Made by a program: the position numbers and the translations under genes. The notes under the pieces were generated by a model. The model searched no databases, was not told where the DNA came from, and was given only the letters and a program-made list of their open reading frames with translations. Positions 1 to 6,467 of a stretch of DNA of 8,533 bases are shown here, piece by piece; position 1 is the stretch's first letter; each line of letters opens with the position of its first letter. The stretch lies in contig JAEZJL010000063.1 of assembly GCA_023415815.1 (NCBI GenBank), positions 1-8,533 of the forward strand. The letters are read 5' to 3'. The stretch is from Bacillota bacterium. Its GTDB lineage: Bacteria > Bacillota > Clostridia > Acetivibrionales > DTU013.

Positions 1-160
1 GCATGAAGCTTCTGACGAATTCGCGCTTGTAAACGGAGTCCTCGGTTCGGAGGTTTATACGCTTCATTGCGGAGATCAGCTTTTCAAAATACCGGAGCAA
101 GGCCGACATTCTATCGGGCAATGTGAAATTTAAACCGTCTGCATATGGGAGTCTCAGCAT
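1..160 (-). CDS. Unrecognised protein, N-terminal 53 residues only (runs off left edge)
   Basis: An open frame reads leftwards from ATG at 158-160 and stays open to the window edge, giving 53 codons without a stop. It begins MLRLPYADGLNF. A consensus AGGAGG lies 9 nt upstream of the ATG on the minus strand (170-175), which is the main reason to accept it as a real gene start. The visible part is rich in Arg and Lys (for example SAMKRINLRTEDSVYKREF) and shows no signal peptide or membrane segment. I do not recognise the family, and too little is present to assign a function. It is divergent from the HD-GYP gene, with a shared AT-rich gap of 188 nt. An extended -10 element (TGGTAAAAT) on the minus strand could drive it. 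Confidence 0.55.
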   Translation of the reverse strand, partial: MLRLPYADGLNFTLPDRMSALLRYFEKLISAMKRINLRTEDSVYKREFVRSFM

Positions 161-194
161 TGAGTCTGTCCTCCTAATAATTTACATATAACAG

Positions 195-203
195 ATTTTA
201 CCA
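195..203 (-). promoter_or_regulatory. Possible extended -10 promoter of the leftward gene
   Basis: On the minus strand 203-195 reads TGGTAAAAT, an extended -10 (TGn plus TAAAAT, 5 of 6 matches to TATAAT). It lies about 35 nt upstream of the leftward ATG at 160. No good -35 is visible 16-18 nt further up, which extended -10 promoters can tolerate. This is a call by eye in a very AT-rich gap, so chance matches are likely. Confidence 0.35.
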
Positions 204-348
204 TATACATATGAAACTATGCTATTGCCGGGAAATTATAACATATCTGATATGTATAAGAAATTTCTTCACCTGATAATATGTGCAGGAATCTGGATAT
301 TTATGTCGAATATATAAAAAATGCCAATGATTATCCACGGAGGGATAA

Positions 349-1413
349 ATGCGTAAAGTACATATTGATAAAGTGCAGCTGGGTACGAGACTTGCGAGGA
401 CAATATTCAATTCTGACGGGGGCGTACTTCTATCTAAGGGCATTGAAATCAAGGAAAGCTTTATCGACAAACTCAAGTCCCACGGAATAACGGAGATTTA
501 CCTCGAAGACGAGCTTTCCGAAAACGTTGTTGTCGACGATATAGTGCGTGAAACCACCAGAAACGAGGCGGTTGTACTCGTAAAAAGCATGATGAACAAT
601 TATCTTTTTTCATCGTCGGTCGATGTTGGGGCGGTTAAGGCAATGGTCAACAAAATAATCGACGAGCTGCTTATCAACGACGACATCCTGCACAATCTTT
701 CCGAAATTAAATCCGTGGATGACTATACCTTCGAGCATTCGGTCAACGTATGCATACTCTCGCTTATAACCGGCATAGGGCTCGGCTTCGACGTACAGAA
801 GCTCAGGGATCTCGGCACCGGCGCCATGCTTCACGATATAGGCAAGCTGTGCATCCCGCGCGAAATCCTGAAAAAACCCTCCCAGCTGACAGTGGAGGAA
901 TTTGAAGAAATAAAGAAGCATACGGTATTCGGCTATGAAATACTGAAAAAAAGCGGGAAGGTCAACCTGGTTTCGGCCTTTATCGCCTTCGGGCACCATG
1001 AAAGATATGACGGAAGCGGCTATCCGCTGCAGCTCAAAAGCGATAACATACAGCAGTGCGCCAGGATCGTAGCGGTTGCCGATGTGTACGACGCGTTGAC
1101 CTCGGACAGGGTGTACAGGAAAAAGCTGAAGCCTAACGAGGTTTTTGAGTATATAACCTCGCTTGGAGCGCATCACTTTGACCCGAAGGTCATAGAAAGC
1201 TTTGTGAGATATGTCACCATCTACCCCGTGGGCACGGGGGTCATGCTTAATACAAGGGAACGCGGACTTGTTATCAAGGCGAACAAAAACACACCGACAA
1301 GGCCGGTAATCAGGGTCATATATGACGAGCGCCAGAAGAGGCTGGGCAATTTCTATGAAATGGACCTGACCGAGAAGAACAATATCTTTATAATCGACAG
1401 CTGTGAATTATAA
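349..1413 (+). CDS. HD-GYP domain cyclic-di-GMP phosphodiesterase
   Basis: The 354-residue protein probably hydrolyses the second messenger cyclic-di-GMP in the cytoplasm. The N-terminal part (about 1-115) resembles the small domain often found before clostridial HD-GYP modules, with a GTRLARTIFNSDGGVLL stretch. The HD-GYP module spans about 120-290. It contains H130, the HD pair H162-D163 with K166 (LHDIGK), H191, the signature HHERYDGSGYP at 216-226, and AVADVYDALT with D245. All expected metal ligands and the GYP loop are present, so it should be catalytically active rather than degenerate. About 60 residues follow the module (YPVGTGVMLNTRERG onward), a beta-rich tail common in clostridial members. 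There is no membrane segment or receiver domain, so the input signal is unknown. The ATG at 349 is supported by GGAGGG 6 nt upstream. The gene is monocistronic, with a terminator 30 nt after the stop. The specific pathway controlled (motility, biofilm or sporulation) cannot be read from the context. Confidence 0.9.
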   Translation: MRKVHIDKVQLGTRLARTIFNSDGGVLLSKGIEIKESFIDKLKSHGITEIYLEDELSENVVVDDIVRETTRNEAVVLVKSMMNNYLFSSSVDVGAVKAMVNKIIDELLINDDILHNLSEIKSVDDYTFEHSVNVCILSLITGIGLGFDVQKLRDLGTGAMLHDIGKLCIPREILKKPSQLTVEEFEEIKKHTVFGYEILKKSGKVNLVSAFIAFGHHERYDGSGYPLQLKSDNIQQCARIVAVADVYDALTSDRVYRKKLKPNEVFEYITSLGAHHFDPKVIESFVRYVTIYPVGTGVMLNTRERGLVIKANKNTPTRPVIRVIYDERQKRLGNFYEMDLTEKNNIFIIDSCEL

Positions 1414-1442
1414 TTCCAGGCTTTGGGATACCAGGCACGCAC

Positions 1443-1466
1443 GCAGGCGCCGCGGCCTGCTTTTTT
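1443..1466 (+). terminator. Intrinsic terminator of the HD-GYP gene
   Basis: GCAGGC (1443-1448) pairs with GCCTGC (1455-1460) around a 6-nt loop, GCCGCG. Six T residues follow directly (1461-1466). It starts 30 nt after the HD-GYP stop codon and separates that gene from dnaE. Confidence 0.85.
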
Positions 1467-1488
1467 GCATTTCATAAAAAATTCTGAA

Positions 1489-1539
1489 GGCTCCGGGACA
1501 AGCCGCTCTCCAATCCTGCGGCTTATATCGGACGGAGCC
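1489..1539 (+). other. Nested two-stem inverted repeat upstream of the dnaE promoter
   Basis: An outer stem of GGCTCCG (1489-1495) with CGGAGCC (1533-1539) encloses an inner stem of AAGCCGC (1500-1506) with GCGGCTT (1518-1524). Both stems are 7 bp and perfect. The internal loop is 4 and 8 nt, and the apical loop is 11 nt. No U-tract follows on the plus strand. The element sits between the HD-GYP terminator and the -35 box of the predicted dnaE promoter, so it would be absent from a transcript starting there. It could be a DNA-level site, part of a transcript from further upstream, or a backup terminator without a tail. Confidence 0.5.
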
Positions 1540-1542
1540 CAC

Positions 1543-1570
1543 TTGAAAATTAACCCCAGTATGACATAAT
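1543..1570 (+). promoter_or_regulatory. dnaE: Predicted sigma-A-type promoter of the dnaE operon
   Basis: TTGAAA (1543-1548, 5 of 6 to consensus) and CATAAT (1565-1570, 5 of 6) are spaced 16 nt apart. A TGA immediately before the -10 gives an extended -10. A start near 1577 would leave a short leader of about 34 nt before the dnaE ATG. It lies just downstream of the nested inverted repeat at 1489-1539. Confidence 0.65.
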
Positions 1571-1610
1571 TGAATATATCGGACAGGTCATTTATTTGGA
1601 GGTTGTGACA

Positions 1611-4600
1611 ATGGGAGAATTTGCGGAGGCCGCGTGCGATTTCGTACATCTGCATGTGCATACCGAATACAGTCTGCTTGACGGGGCGAACAGGATCAAG
1701 GACCTTATCGCGCGCACGGCCGAGCTGGGCATGAAAAGCATCGCTATTACCGACCACGGCGTAATGTACGGCGTGATCGATTTTTATAAGGAAGCAATAA
1801 AAAAGGGTATTAAGCCGATTCTCGGCTGCGAGGTATATACCGCCGCCAGGACCCGTTTCGACAAGCAGCCCGGTATTGACGCCGACCAGGGCCATCTCGT
1901 GCTGCTTGCGCGGAATATGGAAGGCTATAAAAACCTTATGAAGATAGTTTCCGCAGGCTTTACCGAGGGCTTCTACTATAAGCCGAGGATCGACATGGAG
2001 ATGCTGGAAGGGCACTCCGAAGGCCTCATAGCCCTCAGCGCATGCCTTTCGGGCGATGTGGCCAAGGCGCTGCTCAGAAACGACTATGAAAGGGCCAGAG
2101 CCACGGCGCTTAAGTTTGACGCCGTTTTCGGGCGCGGCAGCTTCTATCTGGAGCTTCAAAGCAACGGCATCGAAGAGCAGAATCTTGTAAACGTCGGGCT
2201 GATCAAGCTTTCCAGGGAGACGGGCATACCGCTGGTCGCCACCAACGACGCCCACTATCTGAGGCGCGAGGATGCAAAGGCGCATGAGGTATTGCTTTGC
2301 ATCCAGACTGGAAAAAAGATCACTGACGAAGACAGGATGAAATTCAGTACCGATGATTTTTATATAAAATCACCCGCGGAAATGCAAGCCCTGTTCAAAA
2401 ATGTGCCGGAGGCGCTTGAAAACACGGTAAAAATAGCGGAGGACTGCAATGTCGAGCTGGAATTCAACAAGCTGCATCTGCCGGAATACAGGGTGCCCGA
2501 CGGCAGCGAGCCCTTTGAGTACCTTCGCAGACTCTGCCACGAGGGCCTGAAGCAAAGGTACGCTTCTCAGGAAGTGCAAAACGGCGGGGAAGAGCCGTCC
2601 CCGGGCGCCGCCGAACGTGCTGAAAGGCTTGAATACGAGCTTTCGGTCATCAGGCAGATGGGGTATGTCGATTATTTTCTGATCGTTTGGGATTTTATAA
2701 AGTACGCAAGGGACAACGGTATAATGGTGGGGCCCGGCAGGGGCTCCGCAGCAGGCAGCCTTGTTGCGTACAGCCTTGGAATCACCAGCATAGATCCTAT
2801 GAAGTACGGCCTTCTCTTCGAGAGGTTTTTGAATCCGGAGAGGATCAGCATGCCCGACATTGACATAGACTTCTGCTATGAAAGGCGGCAGGAGGTCATC
2901 GACTATGTCGTCAGAAAATACGGCAAGGACAGGGTGGCGCAGATAATAACCTTCGGGACGATGGCTGCAAGAGCCGCCATCAGAGACGTCGGAAGGGCTC
3001 TGGACATACCTTACGGAGAGGTGGACGTCATAGCAAAAATGATACCCTTCCAGATAGGGATGAACATCGACAAAGCCCTTGAGCTGAATCCCGAGCTTAA
3101 GCTGAAATATGAGGATGAAGAAAGGATAAAAGAGCTGATCGACACCGCCAGGCTTCTGGAGGGCATGCCCAGGCACGCCTCTACCCACGCCGCCGGCGTC
3201 GTCATTTCGAAAGAGCCGGTGACCGAGTACGTCCCGCTTCAGAAAAACGAGGACAGCGTCACCACGCAGTTCACCATGGGCCTGCTCGAGGAGCTCGGCC
3301 TCCTGAAAATGGACTTTCTCGGCCTGCGTACGCTGACGGTCATAAGGGACGCGGTCAACCTCATCAATAAAAACCACGGCAGACATATAGACATCGAAAA
3401 GCTGGACATGGACGACCAGGATGTATACAGACTGATAGGAGAGGGCAGGACTTCGGGCATATTCCAGCTTGAAAGCGAGGGCATGACCCAGTTCATGAAG
3501 GAGCTGCAGCCCTCCTCCCTGGAGGATATCATCGCTGGAATATCGCTTTACAGGCCGGGCCCGATGGACTCCATACCGAAATATATAAAGAACAAGAACC
3601 ACCCCGGACTGGTGGAGTATGAGCACCCCTATCTGGAGAAGATACTCGACGTGACTTACGGCTGCATGGTCTACCAGGAGCAGGTAATGCAGATAGTAAG
3701 GGACCTTGCCGGCTACTCGATGGGAAGGTCCGACCTGGTCAGAAGGGCCATGTCCAAGAAAAAGCACGAGGTGATGAGGAAGGAAAGGGAAAACTTCATT
3801 CACGGAATAGTAAGTGAGGACGGTACTATAATAGTGAACGGTGCGGTCAGGAACGGCGTTGATGAAAAGACTGCAGACAGGATCTTCGACCAGATGATGG
3901 ATTTTGCCAGCTATGCCTTCAACAAGTCCCATGCTGCGGCATATGCGGTCATAGCCTATCAGACGGCATGGTTCAAGCATTATTACCCCGTGGAATTCAT
4001 GGCCGCCTCCATGAACAGCTTTATGGGAAGCAGCGACAAGGTATCCGAGTATGTCCATGAATGCAGGGGCATGGGAATAGAGGTGCTGCCCCCCGACGTA
4101 AACGAAAGCGACGTGCGCTTCAGCGTTCCCGGCAACAAAATAAGATTCGGGATGGCCGCCGTTAAAAACGTAGGAGAAGGGGCGGTCATGGAGCTTATCG
4201 CGGAAAGGGATTCCGGGGGTCCTTTCAAGAGCTTCAGGGATTTTTGCGAGAGAATAGACGGAAGGGATATCAACAAAAGGTGCGTCGAGAGCCTTATAAA
4301 ATGCGGCGCCTTTGACTCCATGGGAGTATTCCGGTCAAGGCTTGCGGCGGTTTACGAAAAAATGCTGGACGGCATCTCGCAGAACAGGAAAAGGAATATG
4401 GAGGGCCAGCTTTCGCTTTTTGAGATGGCGGGGGGCGGCAAGGACCGCAGTGAGATGGCTTCGGAGGAGGCCTGGCCGGAAATCCGGGAGTTTCCGCCGA
4501 AAATGCTCCTGTCGATGGAAAAGGAGATGCTCGGCCTGTATGTCTCCGGGCACCCTTTAATGGAATACGAGAAGGAGATAGCCCGCTCCGTAACGCTGTT

Positions 4601-5207
4601 CAGCTCGGAGCTTGGAGATGCGCCGGAGGAGGACGCCGAGGGGACGGGACAGGCGTCGAAAAGCCTGAATGACGGTATGACTGTCACTGTGGGCGGGATA
4701 ATTACAGGCAAGAAGACAAAGACTACCAAGAGCAATAATCTTATGGCTTTCGTATCACTTGAGGACCTGTACGGAATAATGGAGGTCATCGTATTCCCGA
4801 CGGTTCTCGCAAGGTACGGCGAGCTGCTGTCCGACGAGAACATCGTGCTTGTACGGGGCAGGTTAAGCGTGAGGGAAGAGGAGCAGCCCAAGATCATCTG
4901 TGAAGAGGTAAGCCCGCTCAAAAGAGACGATGAAAGCGGGCGCAACATCCGGAATCAGCCGGAAAAGCTATATATCAGGACGGATGAGCCCGAAAACGGA
5001 CGCATGCTGGCGGCTGTCATGTCGCTTTTTAAGTTTTTCAAAGGCGACACGCCGGTGTGCATTTGCAGCGAAAAGAATAAGGAAGCGCCGAAAAAGGTCA
5101 TAGACAGCGAATACTGGGTAAACCTGAATGAAAGCCTGCTGCTGGAACTTAAAAGGAGATTCGGCGAGGAGAACGTTAAAGTGGTCGGGAGAGGCAACGG
5201 CACTTGA
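1611..5207 (+). CDS. dnaE: DNA polymerase III alpha subunit (DnaE)
   Basis: This is the replicative family C DNA polymerase, 1198 residues, slightly longer than the roughly 1160 of E. coli. I chose ATG 1611 because GGAGG (1598-1602) lies 8 nt upstream; a TTG at 1596 is in frame but overlaps that site. The N-terminal PHP domain (about 12-220) begins HLHVHTEYSLLDG. It keeps all nine residues expected to bind metal: H15, H17, D24, H49, E74, H95, C145, D213 and H215. In the polymerase core, PDIDIDF supplies D416 and D418, and KMDFLGL supplies D568, matching the catalytic triad. A helix-hairpin-helix lies near 880-905. QLSLF at 933-937 is a sliding-clamp binding motif. An OB fold spans about 1022-1105, after an acidic low-complexity linker. 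It heads a probable operon with mtrB and a DUF2007-like gene. Clostridia normally also carry PolC, so this may be the second replicase, but PolC is not in the window. Confidence 0.97.
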   Translation: MGEFAEAACDFVHLHVHTEYSLLDGANRIKDLIARTAELGMKSIAITDHGVMYGVIDFYKEAIKKGIKPILGCEVYTAARTRFDKQPGIDADQGHLVLLARNMEGYKNLMKIVSAGFTEGFYYKPRIDMEMLEGHSEGLIALSACLSGDVAKALLRNDYERARATALKFDAVFGRGSFYLELQSNGIEEQNLVNVGLIKLSRETGIPLVATNDAHYLRREDAKAHEVLLCIQTGKKITDEDRMKFSTDDFYIKSPAEMQALFKNVPEALENTVKIAEDCNVELEFNKLHLPEYRVPDGSEPFEYLRRLCHEGLKQRYASQEVQNGGEEPSPGAAERAERLEYELSVIRQMGYVDYFLIVWDFIKYARDNGIMVGPGRGSAAGSLVAYSLGITSIDPMKYGLLFERFLNPERISMPDIDIDFCYERRQEVIDYVVRKYGKDRVAQIITFGTMAARAAIRDVGRALDIPYGEVDVIAKMIPFQIGMNIDKALELNPELKLKYEDEERIKELIDTARLLEGMPRHASTHAAGVVISKEPVTEYVPLQKNEDSVTTQFTMGLLEELGLLKMDFLGLRTLTVIRDAVNLINKNHGRHIDIEKLDMDDQDVYRLIGEGRTSGIFQLESEGMTQFMKELQPSSLEDIIAGISLYRPGPMDSIPKYIKNKNHPGLVEYEHPYLEKILDVTYGCMVYQEQVMQIVRDLAGYSMGRSDLVRRAMSKKKHEVMRKERENFIHGIVSEDGTIIVNGAVRNGVDEKTADRIFDQMMDFASYAFNKSHAAAYAVIAYQTAWFKHYYPVEFMAASMNSFMGSSDKVSEYVHECRGMGIEVLPPDVNESDVRFSVPGNKIRFGMAAVKNVGEGAVMELIAERDSGGPFKSFRDFCERIDGRDINKRCVESLIKCGAFDSMGVFRSRLAAVYEKMLDGISQNRKRNMEGQLSLFEMAGGGKDRSEMASEEAWPEIREFPPKMLLSMEKEMLGLYVSGHPLMEYEKEIARSVTLFSSELGDAPEEDAEGTGQASKSLNDGMTVTVGGIITGKKTKTTKSNNLMAFVSLEDLYGIMEVIVFPTVLARYGELLSDENIVLVRGRLSVREEEQPKIICEEVSPLKRDDESGRNIRNQPEKLYIRTDEPENGRMLAAVMSLFKFFKGDTPVCICSEKNKEAPKKVIDSEYWVNLNESLLLELKRRFGEENVKVVGRGNGT

Positions 5208-5250
5208 TTTTTGGGGTGAAATAATATATAGTTATGTCGAGGTGGTTTTA

Positions 5251-5484
5251 TTGGAGCGGGAATTGGATAAGATAATGGGAGAATATATAATAATCAAAGC
5301 GGAAGAGAACGGGGTCAACGTTATCGGCCTTACCCGGGGCAAGGATACAAAGTTCCATCATACGGAGAAGCTCGATAAAGGTGAAGTTTTGCTGGCGCAG
5401 TTTACCGAGGATACTTCAGCGATTAAAGTGAGAGGTAAATCCAGAATACTTTGTCGGCATGGAGAAATCAATTCCGGTGAATAA
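5251..5484 (+). CDS. mtrB: trp RNA-binding attenuation protein (TRAP)
   Basis: This is a 77-residue protein closely matching Bacillus TRAP, which forms an 11-subunit ring. The ring binds tryptophan between subunits and then wraps RNA carrying about 9-11 spaced GAG/UAG triplets, causing trp operon attenuation. The core GVNVIGLTRGKDTKFHH, then EKLDKGE, AQFTEDTSAIKVRG and GEI, aligns without gaps to the B. subtilis protein as I recall it, with an offset of 3. The three RNA-contacting residues (B. subtilis K37, K56, R58) are present as K40, K59 and R61. Thr and Ser residues of the Trp pocket are kept (T28, T33, T52, S56). Bacillus H51 is D54 here. The TTG start at 5251 has AGGTGG (5240-5245) 5 nt upstream; ATG 5275 is an alternative with a poorer site but would still keep the core. 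It sits 43 nt after dnaE and 21 nt before the next gene, so co-transcription is likely. No trp gene, folE or anti-TRAP gene is in the window, and I saw no cluster of GAG/UAG triplets nearby. Confidence 0.93.
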   Translation: MERELDKIMGEYIIIKAEENGVNVIGLTRGKDTKFHHTEKLDKGEVLLAQFTEDTSAIKVRGKSRILCRHGEINSGE

Positions 5485-5505
5485 ACTTTAAAGGGGCGTG
5501 TTTGT

Positions 5506-5703
5506 ATGTGGACAGTTGTATACATGGCTCAGAGCAAGGAAATTGCCACAAAGCTGCAGGAATTGCTCACCAAGGAAGGCATTCTGGTCAAGCTGAGGCC
5601 GATAAGCAGAAATCACGAAAACAATGATAATTATTATGAAGTATTGGTCCCGGAAGCCGAAGTGGAAGAAGCACACAGTGTTATAATAGAAAAGGGTTAT
5701 TGA
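5506..5703 (+). CDS. Small DUF2007-like protein of the dnaE operon
   Basis: This is a 65-residue protein beginning MWTVVYMAQSKEIATKL. The pattern fits the DUF2007 type of small alpha-beta, ferredoxin-like proteins: a short first strand, a helix (KEIATKLQELLTKEG), a strand (ILVKLRPI), then a strand and C-terminal helix (YEVLVPEAEVEEAHSVI). From memory, very similar proteins follow dnaE in many Clostridia and are sometimes labelled glutamate decarboxylase in databases. That name is not credible for a protein this short with no PLP-lysine motif. Its biochemical role is unknown. AAAGGGG lies 9 nt upstream of the ATG (5490-5496). It is the last gene before the terminator at 5733, so it is probably co-transcribed with dnaE and mtrB. 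Confidence 0.8.
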   Translation: MWTVVYMAQSKEIATKLQELLTKEGILVKLRPISRNHENNDNYYEVLVPEAEVEEAHSVIIEKGY

Positions 5704-5727
5704 CAAATATATTCCCTGACATCAAAT
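5700..5727 (+). promoter_or_regulatory. Possible promoter of the thioesterase gene
   Basis: A perfect -35 TTGACA (5700-5705) overlaps the stop codon of the upstream small gene. TCAAAT (5722-5727, 4 of 6) follows after 16 nt. The start point would be near 5734, inside the 5' arm of the terminator hairpin. No other clear promoter lies between the terminator and the ATG at 5790. The -10 is weak, so this is tentative. Confidence 0.35.
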
Positions 5728-5732
5728 GACAA

Positions 5733-5766
5733 CCCGTGCCATTCGCAGCACGGGCTTAATATTTTT
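5733..5766 (+). terminator. Intrinsic terminator of the dnaE-mtrB operon
   Basis: CCCGTGC (5733-5739) pairs perfectly with GCACGGG (5748-5754) around an 8-nt loop. CTTAATATTTTT follows, a fair but interrupted U-tract. It lies 30 nt past the stop of the DUF2007-like gene and 24 nt before the thioesterase start. Confidence 0.75.
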
Positions 5767-5789
5767 ATGGCATAACAGCGAGGTACAGC

Positions 5790-6212
5790 ATGTTCACATC
5801 AGAAACAGCATTGACGGTAAGATATGCCGAAACCGACCAGATGGGGATCGTGCATCATTCGAACTATGCCGTCTGGTTCGAAGCGGGAAGGACCGATTTC
5901 ATAAAAAAACTGGGGCTGCCCTACTCTAAAATCGAAGAAAGCGGAGTGCTTCTGCCGCTTGTTGAGCTCAGGTGCTTTTTCAGGGGAGCGGCAAGATATG
6001 AGGATGAAATCGTCGTCAGATCGTCTGTCAAAGAATATAATGGCATAAGGCTGACCTTTCACTATGAGGTTTGCCTGTCACAGTCCGGAAAGCTCATAAC
6101 CGAGGGCGAAACCGTACACGCCTGGACAAACAGGGATTTGAAGCCCGTAAATCTTAAAAAGTTCAGGCCCGATATACACAGCTTGCTGATGAATGCCGTT
6201 AACGGCTTATAA
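5790..6212 (+). CDS. Acyl-CoA thioesterase, 4-hydroxybenzoyl-CoA thioesterase (YbgC/FadM) family
   Basis: This is a 140-residue single-domain hot-dog-fold enzyme, the usual length for the family, predicted to hydrolyse acyl-CoA or related thioesters in the cytoplasm. The signature RYAETDQMGIVHHSNYAVWFE lies at residues 11-31. D16 is in the place of the catalytic Asp of YbgC-type enzymes, with H22/H23, Y26 and E31 following in the expected spacing. The rest of the domain, including VELRCFFRGAARYEDEIVV and the late GETVHAWTN strand, fits the fold. The start ATG 5790 has a modest GCGAGG site 7 nt upstream. The gene stands alone between the dnaE operon terminator and the repeat region; there are no tol-pal genes as in Proteobacteria. 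No U-tailed terminator follows it, so transcripts may read into the repeats. Substrate preference (short chain, aromatic or long chain) cannot be read from the sequence. Confidence 0.9.
   Translation: MFTSETALTVRYAETDQMGIVHHSNYAVWFEAGRTDFIKKLGLPYSKIEESGVLLPLVELRCFFRGAARYEDEIVVRSSVKEYNGIRLTFHYEVCLSQSGKLITEGETVHAWTNRDLKPVNLKKFRPDIHSLLMNAVNGL
6195..6206. repeat. 12-bp perfect palindrome at the end of the thioesterase gene
   Basis: GCCGTTAACGGC is fully self-complementary and lies 3 nt before the stop codon. It has no loop and no U-tract, so it is unlikely to terminate transcription. It could be a protein-binding site or chance. Confidence 0.3.
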
Positions 6213-6258
6213 TCCGGCCTTCTACATGGAATGATATAATTTTGTATATATAATATAA

Positions 6259-6302
6259 GTTGCACAAATGATTTAAGAAGGAATGAATAAAATTTGTGCA
6301 GC
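6259..6302 (+). ncRNA. Hairpin A, unit 1 (candidate RNA structure)
   Basis: GTTGCACAAAT (6259-6269) pairs with ATTTGTGCAGC (6292-6302) over 11 bp, including one G-T wobble at 6260/6301. The loop is 22 nt and A-rich. The same stem in unit 2 carries paired changes, which supports selection on pairing. Confidence 0.55.
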
Positions 6303-6311
6303 AGGTGGAAT

Positions 6312-6360
6312 GAGGAGATATAATGCAAAAATTTGTGTATTGTTTATTTTTGCATTATAT
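6312..6360 (+). ncRNA. Hairpin B, unit 1, with preceding GAGGAG
   Basis: ATATAATGCAAAAAT (6318-6332) pairs perfectly with ATTTTTGCATTATAT (6346-6360) around a 13-nt loop. The Shine-Dalgarno-like GAGGAG (6312-6317) is directly 5' of the stem. Both strands give equivalent hairpins. There is no U-tract outside the stem, so it is not a classical terminator. Confidence 0.5.
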
Positions 6361-6364
6361 ATAA
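6323..6364 (+). CDS. Candidate 13-residue mini-ORF in repeat unit 1
   Basis: ATG at 6323 opens a 13-codon frame, MQKFVYCLFLHYI, ending in TAA at 6362-6364. GAGGAG (6312-6317) is 5 nt upstream, ideal for initiation. The start codon lies in the 5' arm of hairpin B, and the frame runs through the whole hairpin to end just past its 3' arm. The peptide is hydrophobic with one Lys and one Cys. It is far too short for homology recognition. Translation is unproven, and the frame may be a by-product of the hairpin sequence. Confidence 0.25.
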   Translation: MQKFVYCLFLHYI

Positions 6365-6409
6365 GCTGCGCAAATGGTTTTAAAAAGGAATGAAATAAAT
6401 TTGCGCAGC
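6365..6409 (+). ncRNA. Hairpin A, unit 2 (candidate RNA structure)
   Basis: GCTGCGCAAAT (6365-6375) pairs perfectly with ATTTGCGCAGC (6399-6409) over 11 bp with a 23-nt loop. Compared with unit 1, the A-T pair 6264/6297 has become the G-C pair 6370/6404, and the T-G wobble 6260/6301 has become the C-G pair 6366/6408. The 5' arm can also pair with the 3' arm of hairpin A in unit 1 (6293-6302), enclosing hairpin B. Confidence 0.55.
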
Positions 6410-6418
6410 AGGTGGAAT

Positions 6419-6467
6419 GAGGAGATATAATGCAAAAATTTGTATATTGTTTATTTTTGCATTATAT
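6419..6467 (+). ncRNA. Hairpin B, unit 2, with preceding GAGGAG
   Basis: The perfect 15-bp stem of unit 1 is repeated here: 6425-6439 pairs with 6453-6467. GAGGAG again lies directly upstream (6419-6424). The only difference from unit 1 in this part is one base in the 13-nt loop. Confidence 0.5.

Noticed and set aside
610..1176. 188-codon minus-strand open frame inside the HD-GYP gene
   Set aside because: It is antisense to the conserved HD-GYP signature and has no supporting motif.
1596..1610. TTG at 1596 as the dnaE start
   Set aside because: It would place the GGAGG ribosome binding site inside the coding region. ATG 1611 has that site at ideal spacing.
1353..2285. Long minus-strand open frame opposite the start of dnaE (310 codons)
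   Set aside because: It overlaps the certain HD-GYP and dnaE genes, has no recognisable motif and arises from codon bias in the opposite strand.
2370..4058. 562-codon minus-strand open frame inside dnaE
   Set aside because: It is wholly antisense to the polymerase core, whose catalytic motifs are intact. Its translation shows no coherent domain.
5506..5703. Glutamate decarboxylase, a label sometimes attached to such proteins
   Set aside because: At 65 residues with no PLP-binding lysine motif, it cannot be that enzyme.
6318..6360. Hairpin B as an intrinsic terminator
   Set aside because: The T residues are part of the stem and no U-tract follows it; it is also AT-rich, with only two G-C pairs.
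6283..6391. Longer in-frame reading (36 codons) across the two repeat units from ATG 6283
   Set aside because: AGAAGG sits only about 2 nt before this ATG, and the frame is not kept in unit 2, unlike the 13-codon frames.
6312..6424. TRAP-binding site in the repeat region (GAGGAG words)
   Set aside because: Only isolated GAG triplets occur, not a run of about 9-11 triplets at 2-3 nt spacing.
6255..6467. CRISPR array
   Set aside because: There are only two adjacent full units, with no unique spacers between repeats and no cas genes.
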